From positions 5,642,001-5,706,000 of the forward strand of contig NC_134678.1 of the NCBI RefSeq assembly GCF_024713945.1: a stretch of 64,000 nt of DNA. The letters are read 5' to 3'. Every line of letters starts with the position of its first letter. Within the stretch, counting starts at the first letter, position 1. Positions 29,975 through 39,765 of this stretch are shown in pieces. The notes beneath the pieces were generated by a model that made no database searches, was not told the origin of the DNA, and was given only the letters and a program-made list of their open reading frames with translations. The stretch comes from Dermatophagoides farinae (Eukaryota; Arthropoda; Arachnida; Sarcoptiformes; Pyroglyphidae). Position numbers and translations under genes: made by a program.

Positions 29975-32900
29975 TGGAAAGATTGCGAATGACTTATTTA
30001 AAGCTAAATGAGAATATATTACTAACACCACCACTAATATAACGGACCAAACAACCGACCAACTACTATATTCGTGTTTTTCTATGTATGTATGTCTATG
30101 TTGTTGCTTGACCTGATTTGCGATCATTGTCCTTTTGTACTACATTTTTTTTTCGACGGCCTTTTCCGCACTTTACAAATACAGAAATTAATACAGAACT
30201 CTGATATTATTACTTATATATAATGTGTGTGTATATATATCTCATACACACACACACACACACATAAAATCCAATTCAATTCGATATGATCATGATGTGA
30301 TGTGATGTTTTATATTCGTAGTGGTATTATTTATTGCTTTTATTAGGTTTTTTTTTTAAATAATTATTATTTGTACAATATTTTTTTCACTTGATTCAAA
30401 AGATTAGAAATCCGTATAGCCTAGAATGGTAGTGGTGATGGTGGTGGTGGTGATGGTGATGGTGGTGATGGTGAATTTTTTTTCTTGGTTCGCCTTCAAC
30501 ATAACGTAAATTTATGTTAAGGATTCTTTTGGTTTGAAACAATTTTTTTTCAAGAAATAAAACATACACACACACACAAATGTTTTCCTTCCACTAATTA
30601 AATATTACAAATTCCATATGTCACACAAAAGTGAATGACCTAATAAAAAAAAGACGAAAAGGTGTAAATTTTGTTTCCATAAAGTCAAAAAAAAACAAAT
30701 TTTTTTTAAGGAAGATATTTTATTATTATTGTTCAATCAACAGCAACAACAACAACAACAACAACAACAACGAAATAGACAAAAACTTATTACTGAACGA
30801 ATGAACAAATGAATGAACGAAAGAGAAAGTGTGCCACTGAAAAACAAGAACAACAATTTTTCTATAAAATAGAATGAAAGCCCAATTAATATTGGCGGTC
30901 AACTGGTCATTCACACCGATGTTAATGATGATCGATTACGTCATGCATATGTGAAGGTTTTTTTTGCATTCAAATAAACGATCAATATAGAATTAATCGA
31001 TATATTTTTCTTGATTATATGATATAATGTTAATAATAATAGTACTAAAAAACGTGTTAAATCCGATTATTATCATTCAATAATCATGCGTGTTTGGTAA
31101 TTTGTTGACCAAGAAATTTTTTTTTTAATTCACCGTACCACTCTTTCTTTCGCTTCCTTTCCTTCCTTCCTCCCTTCTTTATTTTTCTTCCTATTTTCAT
31201 CATCATCTATATATTTATTTGTATATATGGAAAAAGTTCATTCACCTTGTTCAACGATTGTCGTCTGTGCAAAAGTTATTTCTTTTTCTCATTCATTGTA
31301 TAGTGGTTGTAATAGAAATTTGCTCCAAATTTCTTGTTTCTTGATTTTATTTAAAGGAACATTCTTTATCTTTCTATATATAATAATAAAATACAATAAT
31401 CGAACGGTTCCGATTTGATTCTATGATTGTTTTAAGAATTTCAATTCTATTAATTCAATCAAGAATCATTGATGGAAAAAAAACGTCAGGAATCCAAGTT
31501 TCCATCATCAGGAATCAGTTTGTCCAACTAAATAGATTAATCTTTATTTTTTGATTTTTTTCCAATTAGAAATACCAGAAAAAACATGTTTAATATTTTA
31601 TTAATCAATCAAAATTCTTCACCACTACTTCCGGAGTCTTTGTGTGTACAAACTTTAAATGAATCAATTCAATTAATACCATTGAATCATTGTATTGGCC
31701 ATCAATTAAAACTTGAATCAAAGGAGTGTTATTTCCTGATTCATATGGAATTTATAATTAACATTTTCCACCATAATCAATTGATTCAATCAAAAACTAT
31801 ACAAAAATGAAGAATAATATTCAAATCAAAAAAATTTATTACGCACGTGTCATGCGTTCCATTTGCAAACGCACACACACACACACACCCACTTAAAAGC
31901 TATCATTTCATTTGATTTATTTGGCCTAATTTATATTTTCGTTAATTTTTTTTCTTCTTTCTTTATATTATGTGTATGAGTGCATGTTTGCTATCATCAT
32001 AAAATATTTTGGAAATTCTTTCCTGATATTTTGTAATCGGATATTTCATACAAAGACAATGATGATGATGATGATGATGATGGTAGGAAATGCACATGCC
32101 AGAATTCTTTTTATTTTCTGGGTTTCGTTGTGGATTTTTTTTCTGGTTTGCCTACGACATGCGCAAACTATTGTGGCCTTTATAATCCATTGCCTTAATA
32201 TACAATCAAAACGATGAAAAACTGTATATATCTCTCAATTGCTAAATTATATTTTTTTTTGTGTGTGTGTAGGATGATGACGCCTTGTTTCGGGTGAGTT
32301 TGTTGCCATTCCATACACAGTTTGTTCAACTTTTGTTCCCGTTTTTTTTTTTTGATATGTACAAAATGCCCTAAACACATTTATATATGTGAATGTAGAA
32401 GTTTGTGATCCAAGTATTTCTCTGTATATCACACAGTAATGCAACATTACATAATAATTTTTTTTTTGGCGTTTTATATGTCAATGAACCTTGAGTGAAA
32501 TCATTTTGTGAACATTCATACATGTATTATATAACTTAACTTTTCTAATATAAATTTATAAAATTGGAATGTGAACGAACGATGTGTATTCTCTTGGCCA
32601 AAAGGTCATAGTAATCGTGTCTTTATTTCTCTTTTTCTCGATCAATTCAATTCAATGAATAGTTTTTTTTTGTTTTGTTTTCTTCCTCTTCTTATTTCAC
32701 CAACTAGTATTCCAGATTTTTTTTTCTATTTGTTATTGCTTTTCTCATCATATATTATAATGGCTATATATTTGGCTGACCCTACAACGCAACATACAAC
32801 TGATAATCTGGAGCACACTAAAAATATTCTTTTAGTTAATCTCTTCCGCTTTCATTATAAGTATATACCTGTATATTGAACTGATGAATTTGGGTAAAAA

Positions 32901-34229
32901 CAATATCCAAAATCATCATATTTAGAGGAAAATCTCAAATTAACTAACCACAAGAATTAAGATTTAGGCCAATTGATTTTGTGTGTTTGATTCACCGGAA
33001 ATAAACATTTATAACGAAATAATAATGTGATCTTGAAGAAATGTATGTTTTGCGGTGAGAAAGAGAAAAAAAAACAGAAATGGAAAATTATACACACAGG
33101 AAGACTTTCATCTTTTTTTAAAAAAAAAGAGAAAGACTTCATTAACACATCGATTTGGATGATGATGATGATGTCAAGACAAGTTTTTTTTGTTTCTGTT
33201 CCGGATAAGATTCAAACAGTAGTAAAATATGTATGTGTGTTGGTGTGATACATGAGAACAACATTTTTCTAACCGTCTAATTTAAAGATAACGGAACGTA
33301 ATAAAAAATCCGGTTTTTTTTACTTCGGGTAGTTTTATACACACACACACATACACACATAATCAATATGTCTGTAGTGTATTGTACATATAAGAGATGA
33401 ATCCATTTGATCGATATTATGTTGAATATCGGATGAACAATAGACACAAATCTTAGAGATGGCCAATAGCGGTATTAAGTTCAAGTGCAAATCATCATTC
33501 ATCATTTCCTAATTTTGTTCTCATTCAATTCAAAATCAATGATCGAAATAATTTAATTTATTTAGTCTACAGTTTTGTGTGCATCAGATATTGATTTTCA
33601 GAATGTTCATTGATATGCTTAATAGGTATATTTAAATTAAATTTTTTTTTAAACCTACCGTAATCATTATTGCCTCCAACTGGTATTACTTCATTTGAAG
33701 CAGATGTTTGTTGTTGTTGTTGTGGCTCTGTATGTTGATTGAAATTATTATTATTATTATCATCATTATTTGCCTGTTGTCGATCAATCTCAGACAATGG
33801 CGATAAAGGCTCCAATGATATTGATGATGATCTTGATAATGATAATAATGATGATGATGATAATGATGATGATGATGAGGAAAAATTATTAAGTTGTGTT
33901 TCGGAATTCTGGAACACTTTAGGTGCCATATGATTTTCTATAGATTCTTTTAAACTTTCTCCAGTCATTTTTGTTGTTTCAATTAATTTCGATATTGATT
34001 GTTGATCGACCGTTGTTTTCGTTACTGATTCTTCTTTCAATATTCCCAATGTTTTTATTACCGGAATTCTTGATACAGATGTTGTTGGTATAATGTTATT
34101 ATTATCATTATTATTGATGACAACATTTGGCGGATTCCTATTAAACGATTGTTGTTGATCAGCCGATAATGATGATGATGGAGGTGATGATGTTGTTGTA
34201 GTTGTAATCAAAATCATTCGAACAGTCAT
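4850..34229 (-). CDS. E75: E75 nuclear receptor (NR1D3), 3' part off window
   Basis: Ecdysone-induced early-response nuclear receptor, the arthropod relative of Rev-erb; family members bind heme in the ligand domain and act as nuclear transcription factors. Visible parts are two alternative 5' coding exons (33659-34229 and 8173-8500) and two shared exons (7920-8008 and 4850-4994). The shared exons give both C4 zinc fingers, including the P-box CEGCKG and the E75/Rev-erb signature [11 protein letters not shown]. Joining either upstream exon to 8008 completes a GAA codon, giving [19 protein letters not shown], which matches the family. The last visible exon ends in phase 1 at 4850 (donor GTATGTG). 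The expected next exon (start of VRFGR...) is not found down to base 1, so the carboxy-terminal extension and ligand/heme domain lie beyond the left edge. Identity of the DNA-binding domain is certain; complete isoform structures are inferred. Confidence 0.95.
4995..7919. other. E75 intron between zinc finger exons
   Basis: A 2.9-kb intron. In insects the corresponding region can hold the E75B-specific first exon, but no minus-strand open frame here has a phase-0 donor and an E75B-like sequence. It contains (CAA)n at about 5231-5253, (CA)n at about 5573-5582, and a direct repeat of nuclear-receptor half-sites at 5409-5422. Otherwise it is simple sequence. Confidence 0.6.
5409..5422 (+). promoter_or_regulatory. 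DR2-type nuclear receptor element
   Basis: AGGTTA-TG-AGGTCA: two receptor half-sites in direct repeat separated by two bases, with one mismatch to the RevDR2 element (AGGTCANNAGGTCA) bound by Rev-erb-class receptors. It sits in an intron of the Rev-erb homologue E75, so feedback control is conceivable. This is a motif match only. Confidence 0.35.
7920..8008 (-). CDS. E75: E75 exon, zinc finger 1
   Basis: 89-bp exon with acceptor CTGTAG (8009-8014) and donor AAG|GTAAGT (7919). It encodes [20 protein letters not shown] and then the P-box CEGCK: the four zinc-ligand cysteines of finger 1 and the DNA-recognition helix. It enters in phase 1 and leaves in phase 0, so the next exon continues directly with GFFRRSIQQ. 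Identity with the arthropod E75 finger is very high. An E75B-like isoform lacking this finger would need a separate upstream exon in 4995-7919; I did not find a convincing one. Confidence 0.97.
8173..8500 (-). CDS. E75: E75 alternative 5' coding exon, proximal isoform
   Basis: Open frame from ATG at 8500 with Gln, Ser, Thr, His and Asn runs, ending [10 protein letters not shown] at a strong donor G|GTATGA (8172). Phase 1 matches the zinc-finger-1 exon only 164 bp downstream, and the join reads [14 protein letters not shown], similar to the insect E75A-type junction. It is an alternative to the distal 33659-34229 exon, since both end in the same phase. Upstream of the ATG is a T/A-rich stretch without an obvious acceptor. 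I therefore favour a first coding exon with its own nearby promoter, but an internal exon is possible. The amino-terminal limit is uncertain. Confidence 0.75.
14024..14064. promoter_or_regulatory. nuclear receptor half-site group
   Basis: TGACCC (14024-14029) followed by TGGTCA-G-TGGTCA (14043-14055, a DR1 arrangement) and an inverted TGACCA (14059-14064). Further half-sites lie at about 14112 and 14194. It is intronic in E75 and could be bound by nuclear receptors. This is a motif match only. Confidence 0.3.
18298..18328. repeat. (GAT)n microsatellite
   Basis: About ten perfect GAT triplets, directly upstream of the less repetitive half-site-rich part of the E75 intron. Confidence 0.95.
18621..18633 (+). 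promoter_or_regulatory. perfect DR1 nuclear receptor element
   Basis: AGGTCA-C-AGGTCA, an exact direct repeat with one spacer base, the element class bound by RXR/USP heterodimers, HNF4 and COUP/Svp receptors. An everted TAACCT half-site lies five bases before it (18611-18616). It opens the half-site cluster that extends to 19360. Confidence 0.5.
18621..19360. promoter_or_regulatory. candidate hormone-response enhancer
   Basis: Fourteen NGGTCA/TGACCN half-sites in 740 bp, starting at 18621, 18628, 18739, 18852, 18860, 18872, 18894, 18936, 18952, 19044, 19109, 19189, 19303 and 19355. Pairs include a perfect DR1 (18621-18633) and a DR2, CGGTCA-TT-CGGTCA (18852-18865). 18935-18958 forms a short imperfect inverted repeat (ATGACC...GGTCAT). 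By eye, 50-60 kb has a similar number of half-sites spread over 10 kb. E75 is a classical ecdysone target, so an ecdysone-receptor enhancer is a reasonable inference; no activity is shown. Confidence 0.4.
22580..22610. repeat. (ATC)n microsatellite
   Basis: About ten perfect CAT/ATC triplets within the large E75 intron. Confidence 0.95.
23432..23462. repeat. (CA)n microsatellite
   Basis: An uninterrupted run of about 15 CA dinucleotides in the E75 intron, one of the longest in the window. Confidence 0.97.
23693..23806. repeat. compound (ATC)n / (GGTT)-like repeat
   Basis: (ATC)n with single-base interruptions (23693-23742), then a short GGTTG-rich spacer, then a second (ATC)n block (23788-23806). 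The poly-His, poly-Ser and poly-Asp frames here are artefacts of the repeat. Confidence 0.9.
24463..24476 (+). promoter_or_regulatory. CTCF-like motif overlapping an E-box
   Basis: CCGCTAGAGGGCAC matches the animal CTCF core (CCASYAGRKGGCRS) at all but one position. The E-box CACGTG (24474-24479) overlaps its end. Related TAGATGGCGA motifs lie at 4780-4789 and 28036-28045 (minus orientation) and 23518-23527 (plus). An insulator function within the E75 locus is inference. Confidence 0.4.
29516..29541. repeat. poly-T tract
   Basis: 26 consecutive T residues in the E75 intron. The poly-Phe and poly-Lys frames over it are artefacts. Confidence 0.95.
31570..31810 (+). other. possible small exon or gene remnant
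   Basis: A pyrimidine-rich acceptor (TTTTTTTCCAATTAG) is followed by an open frame from ATG 31586 to TGA 31808-31810. It encodes [20 protein letters not shown]... with normal amino-acid diversity, unlike the repeat-driven frames around it. No family is recognised. It could be a nested gene on the opposite strand, a decayed gene or chance. No partner exon was found. Confidence 0.2.
33659..34229 (-). CDS. E75: E75 alternative 5' coding exon, distal isoform
   Basis: Open frame of 190 codons plus one base from ATG at 34229 to a donor G|GTAGGT at 33658. It encodes a Ser/Asn/Gln-rich amino terminus ([15 protein letters not shown]...) ending VGGNNDY before the junction. Phase 1 fits the acceptor at 8009, and the join gives [13 protein letters not shown]. 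This low-complexity A/B domain is typical of E75 and has no recognisable fold. The exon lies about 25.6 kb upstream of zinc finger 1, implying its own distal promoter, as in the nested-promoter layout known for insect E75. Reading past the donor would hit a stop at 33567, which supports the splice. Which insect isoform letter it corresponds to cannot be told from sequence. Confidence 0.8.
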
Positions 34230-35065
34230 TTGTAATGGCCGTGAGGGAAAAATACTTTAGAAACAAAGAATCTTATGATGAATTTAAATGGATCAAAAAG
34301 TCCTTATTTCAAGGTATAAACACTCGATTCAATAATATTATTATTAAAGCGATAAATTTTCGAAATAAATAAATGATTGAAAAAAAATATTTAATGGCAA
34401 TATGATTCTGGCAGCGATGATGAAGACATGGAATTTTTTTTTCTATTTTACAATTATTAATCAGTTTGGCATATTGGTAAATATATGGAGAGAGAATACA
34501 CATATTATTATTCAAATACACAAAATTTGATTTTATATTTTCAGTTCATATCGATCGATATTTGTTTCAATTGATTTAGATGAAAAATGAATGTATGAAT
34601 AAATGAATGGATGGATAGATTCTGGATGGATAATTCATATCAACAATCAAACATGATAGTGATACTATACACATTTATAATTGGCTTGCAGGCACGATTT
34701 TTATTGACGATGATGATCATGGGTTTTTTCTCCATTCGTTTTTTTTTAAAAATTTTATTTCTAGGGTTGTATCAATGTGATAATACAGGATGGTATATTA
34801 TTATGTTTTACATTTTTCTTGTTTGAAGCATAATCATCATGATGATAATACTATGTTGATGGTTTTCAAACAAAAAAAAACAGACGACATTTATATTAGA
34901 TAATATATTTGATAATGTTGGTGTTGATGATGATGTTGAGGATGATGATGATGATGAATTCAATATACATGTGAAAATGATGATGATAAATCCTGGTTTA
35001 CCAAAAAAATGTGTGTGTGTGAGTATAAACACATGTCAAATATAGTAGGAATTATTCGTATTTAC

Positions 35066-35126
35066 GATTCATGCTTTCATTCCAATAATGATACGCCAAC
35101 GTACGACGATGTAACGCCTTATGTAT
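35066..35126 (-). other. possible noncoding or coding exon upstream of E75
   Basis: 61 bp bounded by acceptor CGTTTCAG and donor GAATC|GTAAAT on the E75 strand. It is CpG-containing and non-repetitive in a repeat-rich setting. One frame reads IHKALHRRTLAYHYWNESMN. It could be a 5' UTR exon of the distal E75 transcript. There is no homology evidence. Confidence 0.25.
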
Positions 35127-35188
35127 CTGAAACGATACTAAAATATCGTCATCAGCATCGTCGTATTTGAATGAATGAATGAACAGTC

Positions 35189-35219
<31 letters not shown>

Positions 35220-37698
35220 ATTTAGGAAAAACATTGATGGAAACCAACCAGGAACGCATACTCATCTCTGGCACAAAATATATATAATTTATATACACTA
35301 CATACAGAGATATACAAAACACCAGATATCAAGATTATTTAAACCGAAATGGTAAAACACACAGATACACACACACACACACATAGACATATAGAACAAA
35401 GAACTACGATTTATGTGGGTGTGTTTTGTTGCTTTCCGTTTACAAGGTGATAGTAGTTGTAGTAGTAATAGTAGTAGTAGTCAAATTCGTTGGATAAATA
35501 TATAAAAACCAAAAAAAAAACGATGATAAAATTGATGACGAAAAAACCACCATAATCAAAAACATAAACTAAAAAAATAAAATAAAATAGGAATTGTGAC
35601 AATATAATATTATACCCCTCACATGATGACGATGATAATGGTGTTGAGGAAGAAAAAAAAATTCGATCGAATTAATTAAGAATTGTTGAATTTTCACTTT
35701 TTCACTTCACCGGAAGTTTTGATGATTATTTTCAACCAATCCTAATTAAATCGAATTTATTGATACACTTGATTGAGAAAAAAAAACATTATACAATGTT
35801 AAATAATCGATAATTGTTGTCAGTTGTCATTGTATTTACCAAGATATTTGCCAATCATCATCAACATCATCATATTGTAAGTGTCGTTCTGTTCCAAAGA
35901 GGTTTGGTCTTCAAAATGGAAAAAAATACAATTTCATTTCAAATCCTCCTCTTTTTTTGCCTCATCCTAATCGTCAACATTATTATTGGATGTCCAGGCC
36001 ACATCATCATCATCATCACCACCACATAAATTCAAAAAGATATATGCCAAATATTCAATACACACACACACACTGACATAAACATTCAGAAAGATTCAAA
36101 AAAAAGAGCGCGTGTTTAAACGCGTGTTTTTATGCATTTGTTTTGTTTTGCTTGTTAGATCCATGATTCAATGAGTCAATCCGTCTGTTCATTTATTTAT
36201 TTATTTGTTTGTTAGTTGTTTGGTGAATTCCAATGAATGAAAAAAAAACGAATCGGAAAGATATAAAGAGCACAAAGACAAACTAAAACGGAAAGCAGCA
36301 ATGTATAGTATAGTGTGGATCCATATTGAAAAAAAATCCTGAAATGAGATTACTTGTATGGAAATGAAACAAAACGGAAAAATATGGCGCCAAGAGAAAA
36401 ACTGAGTGAGAGAAAACGGGAATATTTTTTTTTTTTTTTTTTTTTGTAGAAAAAAGTCGGGCATCCCTATAGGGCTAAACATTGTTACTGTATGTATGTG
36501 TACGTGTGTGTGTGTGTGTTTCAACAGTAACCGACAGTTTCAACATTGAAAACAAAAACAAAAAAAAAAATCCATTTTTTCTCTTTAGTCACATTTTTCA
36601 ACCATGTCCACGGTTGTTGTAAATAATAATCATTAGAAAAAAAAGTATACTTATAATGCTGATGACGATGATATAGGAAGGGGAACTTGTTTCAAAATAA
36701 AATTTGGCCAAGATTTTCAAAATTGATTACAATTTTTTTTTCTTTTTATTTCTAACAATTCAATGAATGAATGAATGAATGAATGAATTTGTATTGAAAG
36801 TGAATGAAAATGTCTTTCACTCTCCCTTTCTTTTCACTGTGTTTGTATAATAATTCGTTATATAAGAGAGTCAAAATGATGATGATGATGATGATCGAAC
36901 TAAAGTGAACGACCAAGTTTGACATAGAAACCAAGGCTTTCAGATATCTGGAACACCGCTGCCACCACCTTACTAACTAATACTTATGCCACACACACAC
37001 ACACAGTGTTCTATCTTCAATAAATCCATTTTCAAAATATCGATGATAAAAAGACGAAAAAAAAATCGCAACCATTCTTATACGGCCGATATACTGTATA
37101 CTCTATATATTGCAATCTATATGGCTATAATCGACGTGACATGATATAGTTTTTTTTTTACTATTTTGTTGTTTGTATATACATTTGCACCATCAGCAGC
37201 AATCAAAGACAGAAGATAGATAGATAGATAGATAAATGTGTGACTTGACTTCATAGAGTTCATCGGCCTCGGTGCCAACAACGATGTCATCATATAGGCA
37301 TCATTATTGCATTGTATATTGTATCAATATATGAATGGATGAATGAATGAATGGCTGAGATTGTTAATTATGAACGGACGGCAATGGGCCAAATTGAAAC
37401 AACAAACGTTAAAGCAAATAAGCCTATTCACTATAGATAAGATATCAAGTGCGATAATTGTTTTGGATTTGAATAAAAATGAATTAAATATTTGATGGAT
37501 TAGTGGTTTGTATATTTGTTATTGGTGGATTCATTGTGCTGTTGATAAAACCCAAAAAAAAAAAAAAAATAATTTTTCCTATTGTAACCGCTATCAATTG
37601 CTCTTGTTTGTGGTTGATTGTGTCGAGTAACAAAAAAAAAGAAAAAAGAAAAGAATTTAATTGTCTTTGGAATCCCGGAAGAATTCAATGAAAATAAC

Positions 37699-37718
37699 TT
37701 TATTATAAATATTTTATT
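37699..37718 (-). terminator. poly(A) signals of the arylsulfatase gene
   Basis: Two AATAAA hexamers on the minus strand (complementary TTTATT at 37699-37704 and 37713-37718), 25-45 bases after the TAA stop at 37743. Confidence 0.6.
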
Positions 37719-37742
37719 ACCAAAAAAAAAAAAAAAAATCAA

Positions 37743-39469
37743 TTACAGAAAGTTTTCAGTAATAGGATTCTGATCTAACCATGGTTTCCAAAATCCTCCA
37801 TGTAATGCAGGATTGGCATGAGGATCGAATGGTTTATTAACAGGTTTTGTATATTGTACATTGTAATGCTCATAGATTTTTTTATGGATTGTTTTCAATA
37901 AATCAGATTTTTTTTCTGCCAAATTCGTTAATTCACATGGATCTTGTTCAATGTCAAACAGACACATTCCTTTTTTTGATTGACATTTTATTATTGGATT
38001 CTTATCTCGTTGACAATCTATTTGAACGGTGATTGGGTTCGAATTTGATGCCATATTCTTCTAGAATTTGATATGTCGTAGTACAGTTATAACATATTCC
38101 ATTGGGTGGATATTCAGTCTGCTGACCAGGTGCTTCATACCAATTATCAAATTGACCTAATAATGATGTTCCATTTGTTAATTTATAGTTTCGATATCTA
38201 AGAGCCCAAAAATGTTTAGTATGATCAATGTTATGCAACAAGTGTTCTCGTATTTGATAATTATTCTTATTGTTTGGATTCTTCAACTGATTCCATTGAT
38301 TAAGGCCATCGATATCACCTAAATCCGATGTATTACCACCGGCAGCTGAATACAATGTAGGTAGAATATCTGTTATGTGCATCAATTGATTGCTTAGATA
38401 TGGTTTAGGCAACAATTTGGACCAGATAAACGCTGTACCTCGTACACCACCTTCCCAGAGTGTATATTTACCACCTTTTAGTGGCCAATTTGATCCTTGA
38501 CTATTATCAATATGATAACCAGTAGTTCCGGCGGTTGCACCTCCATTATCTGTGCTGAACACAATAATAGTTCGCGACAATTGATTTGTGTCGTTCAATG
38601 CTTTGAATACACGGCCAACCGATTCGTCTAAGGCAGCCACCATACCGGCAAATCGTCGACGACGTTCATTTTTTTGTATATACTTATAATCATTTTCATG
38701 TCGACGAGGTGGTTGAATCTCATCACCACATTCGGCACCATGTACTGATTGTTGAGCCATATAGATTAACCAGGGTTTTTTCGTGTTTTCATATCGATTT
38801 TCTTCGATTAGCTCCAAAACACGATCCGTATACATATCGGTTGAATATTGTCCTTGATATTTGGTTAGATTGGCAATATGGTCCATTTCATGAAGATCAT
38901 AGCCTCGAAAAAAATCACCAGCTTTACGGTTGAAATAATCGGAATGACCGGTGAGATATCCAAAATAAGAATCAAAACCACGCTTAGTTGGAAGATATTC
39001 TGAACGAAAAAAGCCTTGATGCCATTTTCCAACTACATGCGTTCGATATCCTAATCTTTGAAAATGCTGACCCATGGTTGTATAATTCAATGGAAGACCA
39101 TACGGTTGTGATGCAGCAATGACACCAACTTGCATTCCGGTTCTGATAGGATTCAATCCGGTCAATAAAGCTGATCGTGAAGGTGAACAGAGTGGTGATA
39201 CATAATAATTATTCATAATTACTCCACTTGAAGCCAGAAGATCAATATTTGGTGTTGGAATTTGCTTAGATCCATGAAAGCTTACATCACCCCAACCTAA
39301 TCAAGTAAAAAAACTAAGAAGTGTTGTTTAAAAATGAAATAAATTCACCTAAATCATCAGCTAAAATGATTAGAATATTTGGCCGACGATCATCGAAATG
39401 TGATAGAACATTTTCAAATTGTATGAAAATGTTCACCAGTAAAAACAAAAGTTTTATAAGTATCAACAT
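37743..39469 (-). CDS. arylsulfatase B-like (N-acetylgalactosamine 4-sulfatase), apparent frameshift
   Basis: Sulfatase that hydrolyses sulfate esters, family role in lysosomal or secreted glycosaminoglycan breakdown. Start chosen at 39469 because it gives a signal peptide (MLILIKLLFLLVNIFIQFEN); an in-frame upstream ATG exists. Exon 1 is 39349-39469, a 52-bp intron follows (39297-39348), and exon 2 starts at 39296. Active-site features are metal-binding LADDLG (about 38-41), formylglycine motif CSPSR (Cys about 77), GKWH (about 130-133), QSVHG (His about 226) and STDNGG (Asp290/Asn291). Near 38003-38054 the frame must shift. The upstream frame ends LEEYGIKFEPN... and stops at 38002, whereas the conserved tail (...PITVQIDC, CLFDIEQDPCE) is in another frame and ends at 37743. 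The spliced length is one base over a multiple of three. This is either a sequencing or assembly indel or a real lesion. The expected length, about 557 residues, is near the family norm. Confidence 0.88.
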
Positions 39470-39765
39470 TGTTTGTTGGTCGATTGGATTTTTTTTGCAA
39501 TGAGCTGTTATCCACAAAATAATAAGTGTATCTATCGTCAATCGATATATTGTGGTGACGTGGTAATTTTTGTTTTTTTTTAAATTTATGGAATGACAAT
39601 GTTATCAATAATTGATATTTTAGGTACAAAAAAATGGACGCGTAATTTCAAATTTTTTTACTATCGAAACAAGGTATCGATTAAATCGTTCATCTCTTTT
39701 AAAAACATGTGTTAATATTTAATATTGTACATCAATTGGTTAAATGGAAATTTGCTTTCACAAAA
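39470..39765. promoter_or_regulatory. shared bidirectional promoter region
   Basis: 296 bp separate the divergent start codons of the sulfatase (minus) and mRpL42 (plus). Both promoters and 5' UTRs must fit here. No TATA box could be assigned with confidence. Confidence 0.5.

Larger units (their letters stand above)
8501..33658. other. large E75 intron / regulatory region
   Basis: 25 kb between the two alternative first exons. No second gene could be supported: open frames are short and mostly encode runs of Ile, Phe, Met, His or Ser from simple repeats. It is rich in (CA)n, (GA)n, (ATC)n and homopolymer tracts. Notable non-repetitive parts are the half-site cluster at 18.6-19.4 kb, CTCF-like motifs at 23517, 24463 and 28035, and a small open frame with a good acceptor at 31570-31810. 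Confidence 0.6.
34230..37742. other. E75 upstream / 5' UTR region
   Basis: 3.5 kb between the distal E75 start codon and the 3' end of the sulfatase gene. No coding gene is recognised. It probably contains the distal E75 promoter and 5' UTR. A possible 61-bp exon with consensus-like ends lies at 35066-35126 (minus). The rest is (GAT)n, (CA)n and T-rich sequence. Confidence 0.5.

Noticed and set aside
37205-37330. Non-repetitive minus-strand frame reading about 57 codons (MMTSLLAPRP...) between E75 and the sulfatase
   Set aside because: Short, passes through a (TATC)n repeat, has no splice context and no recognised family.
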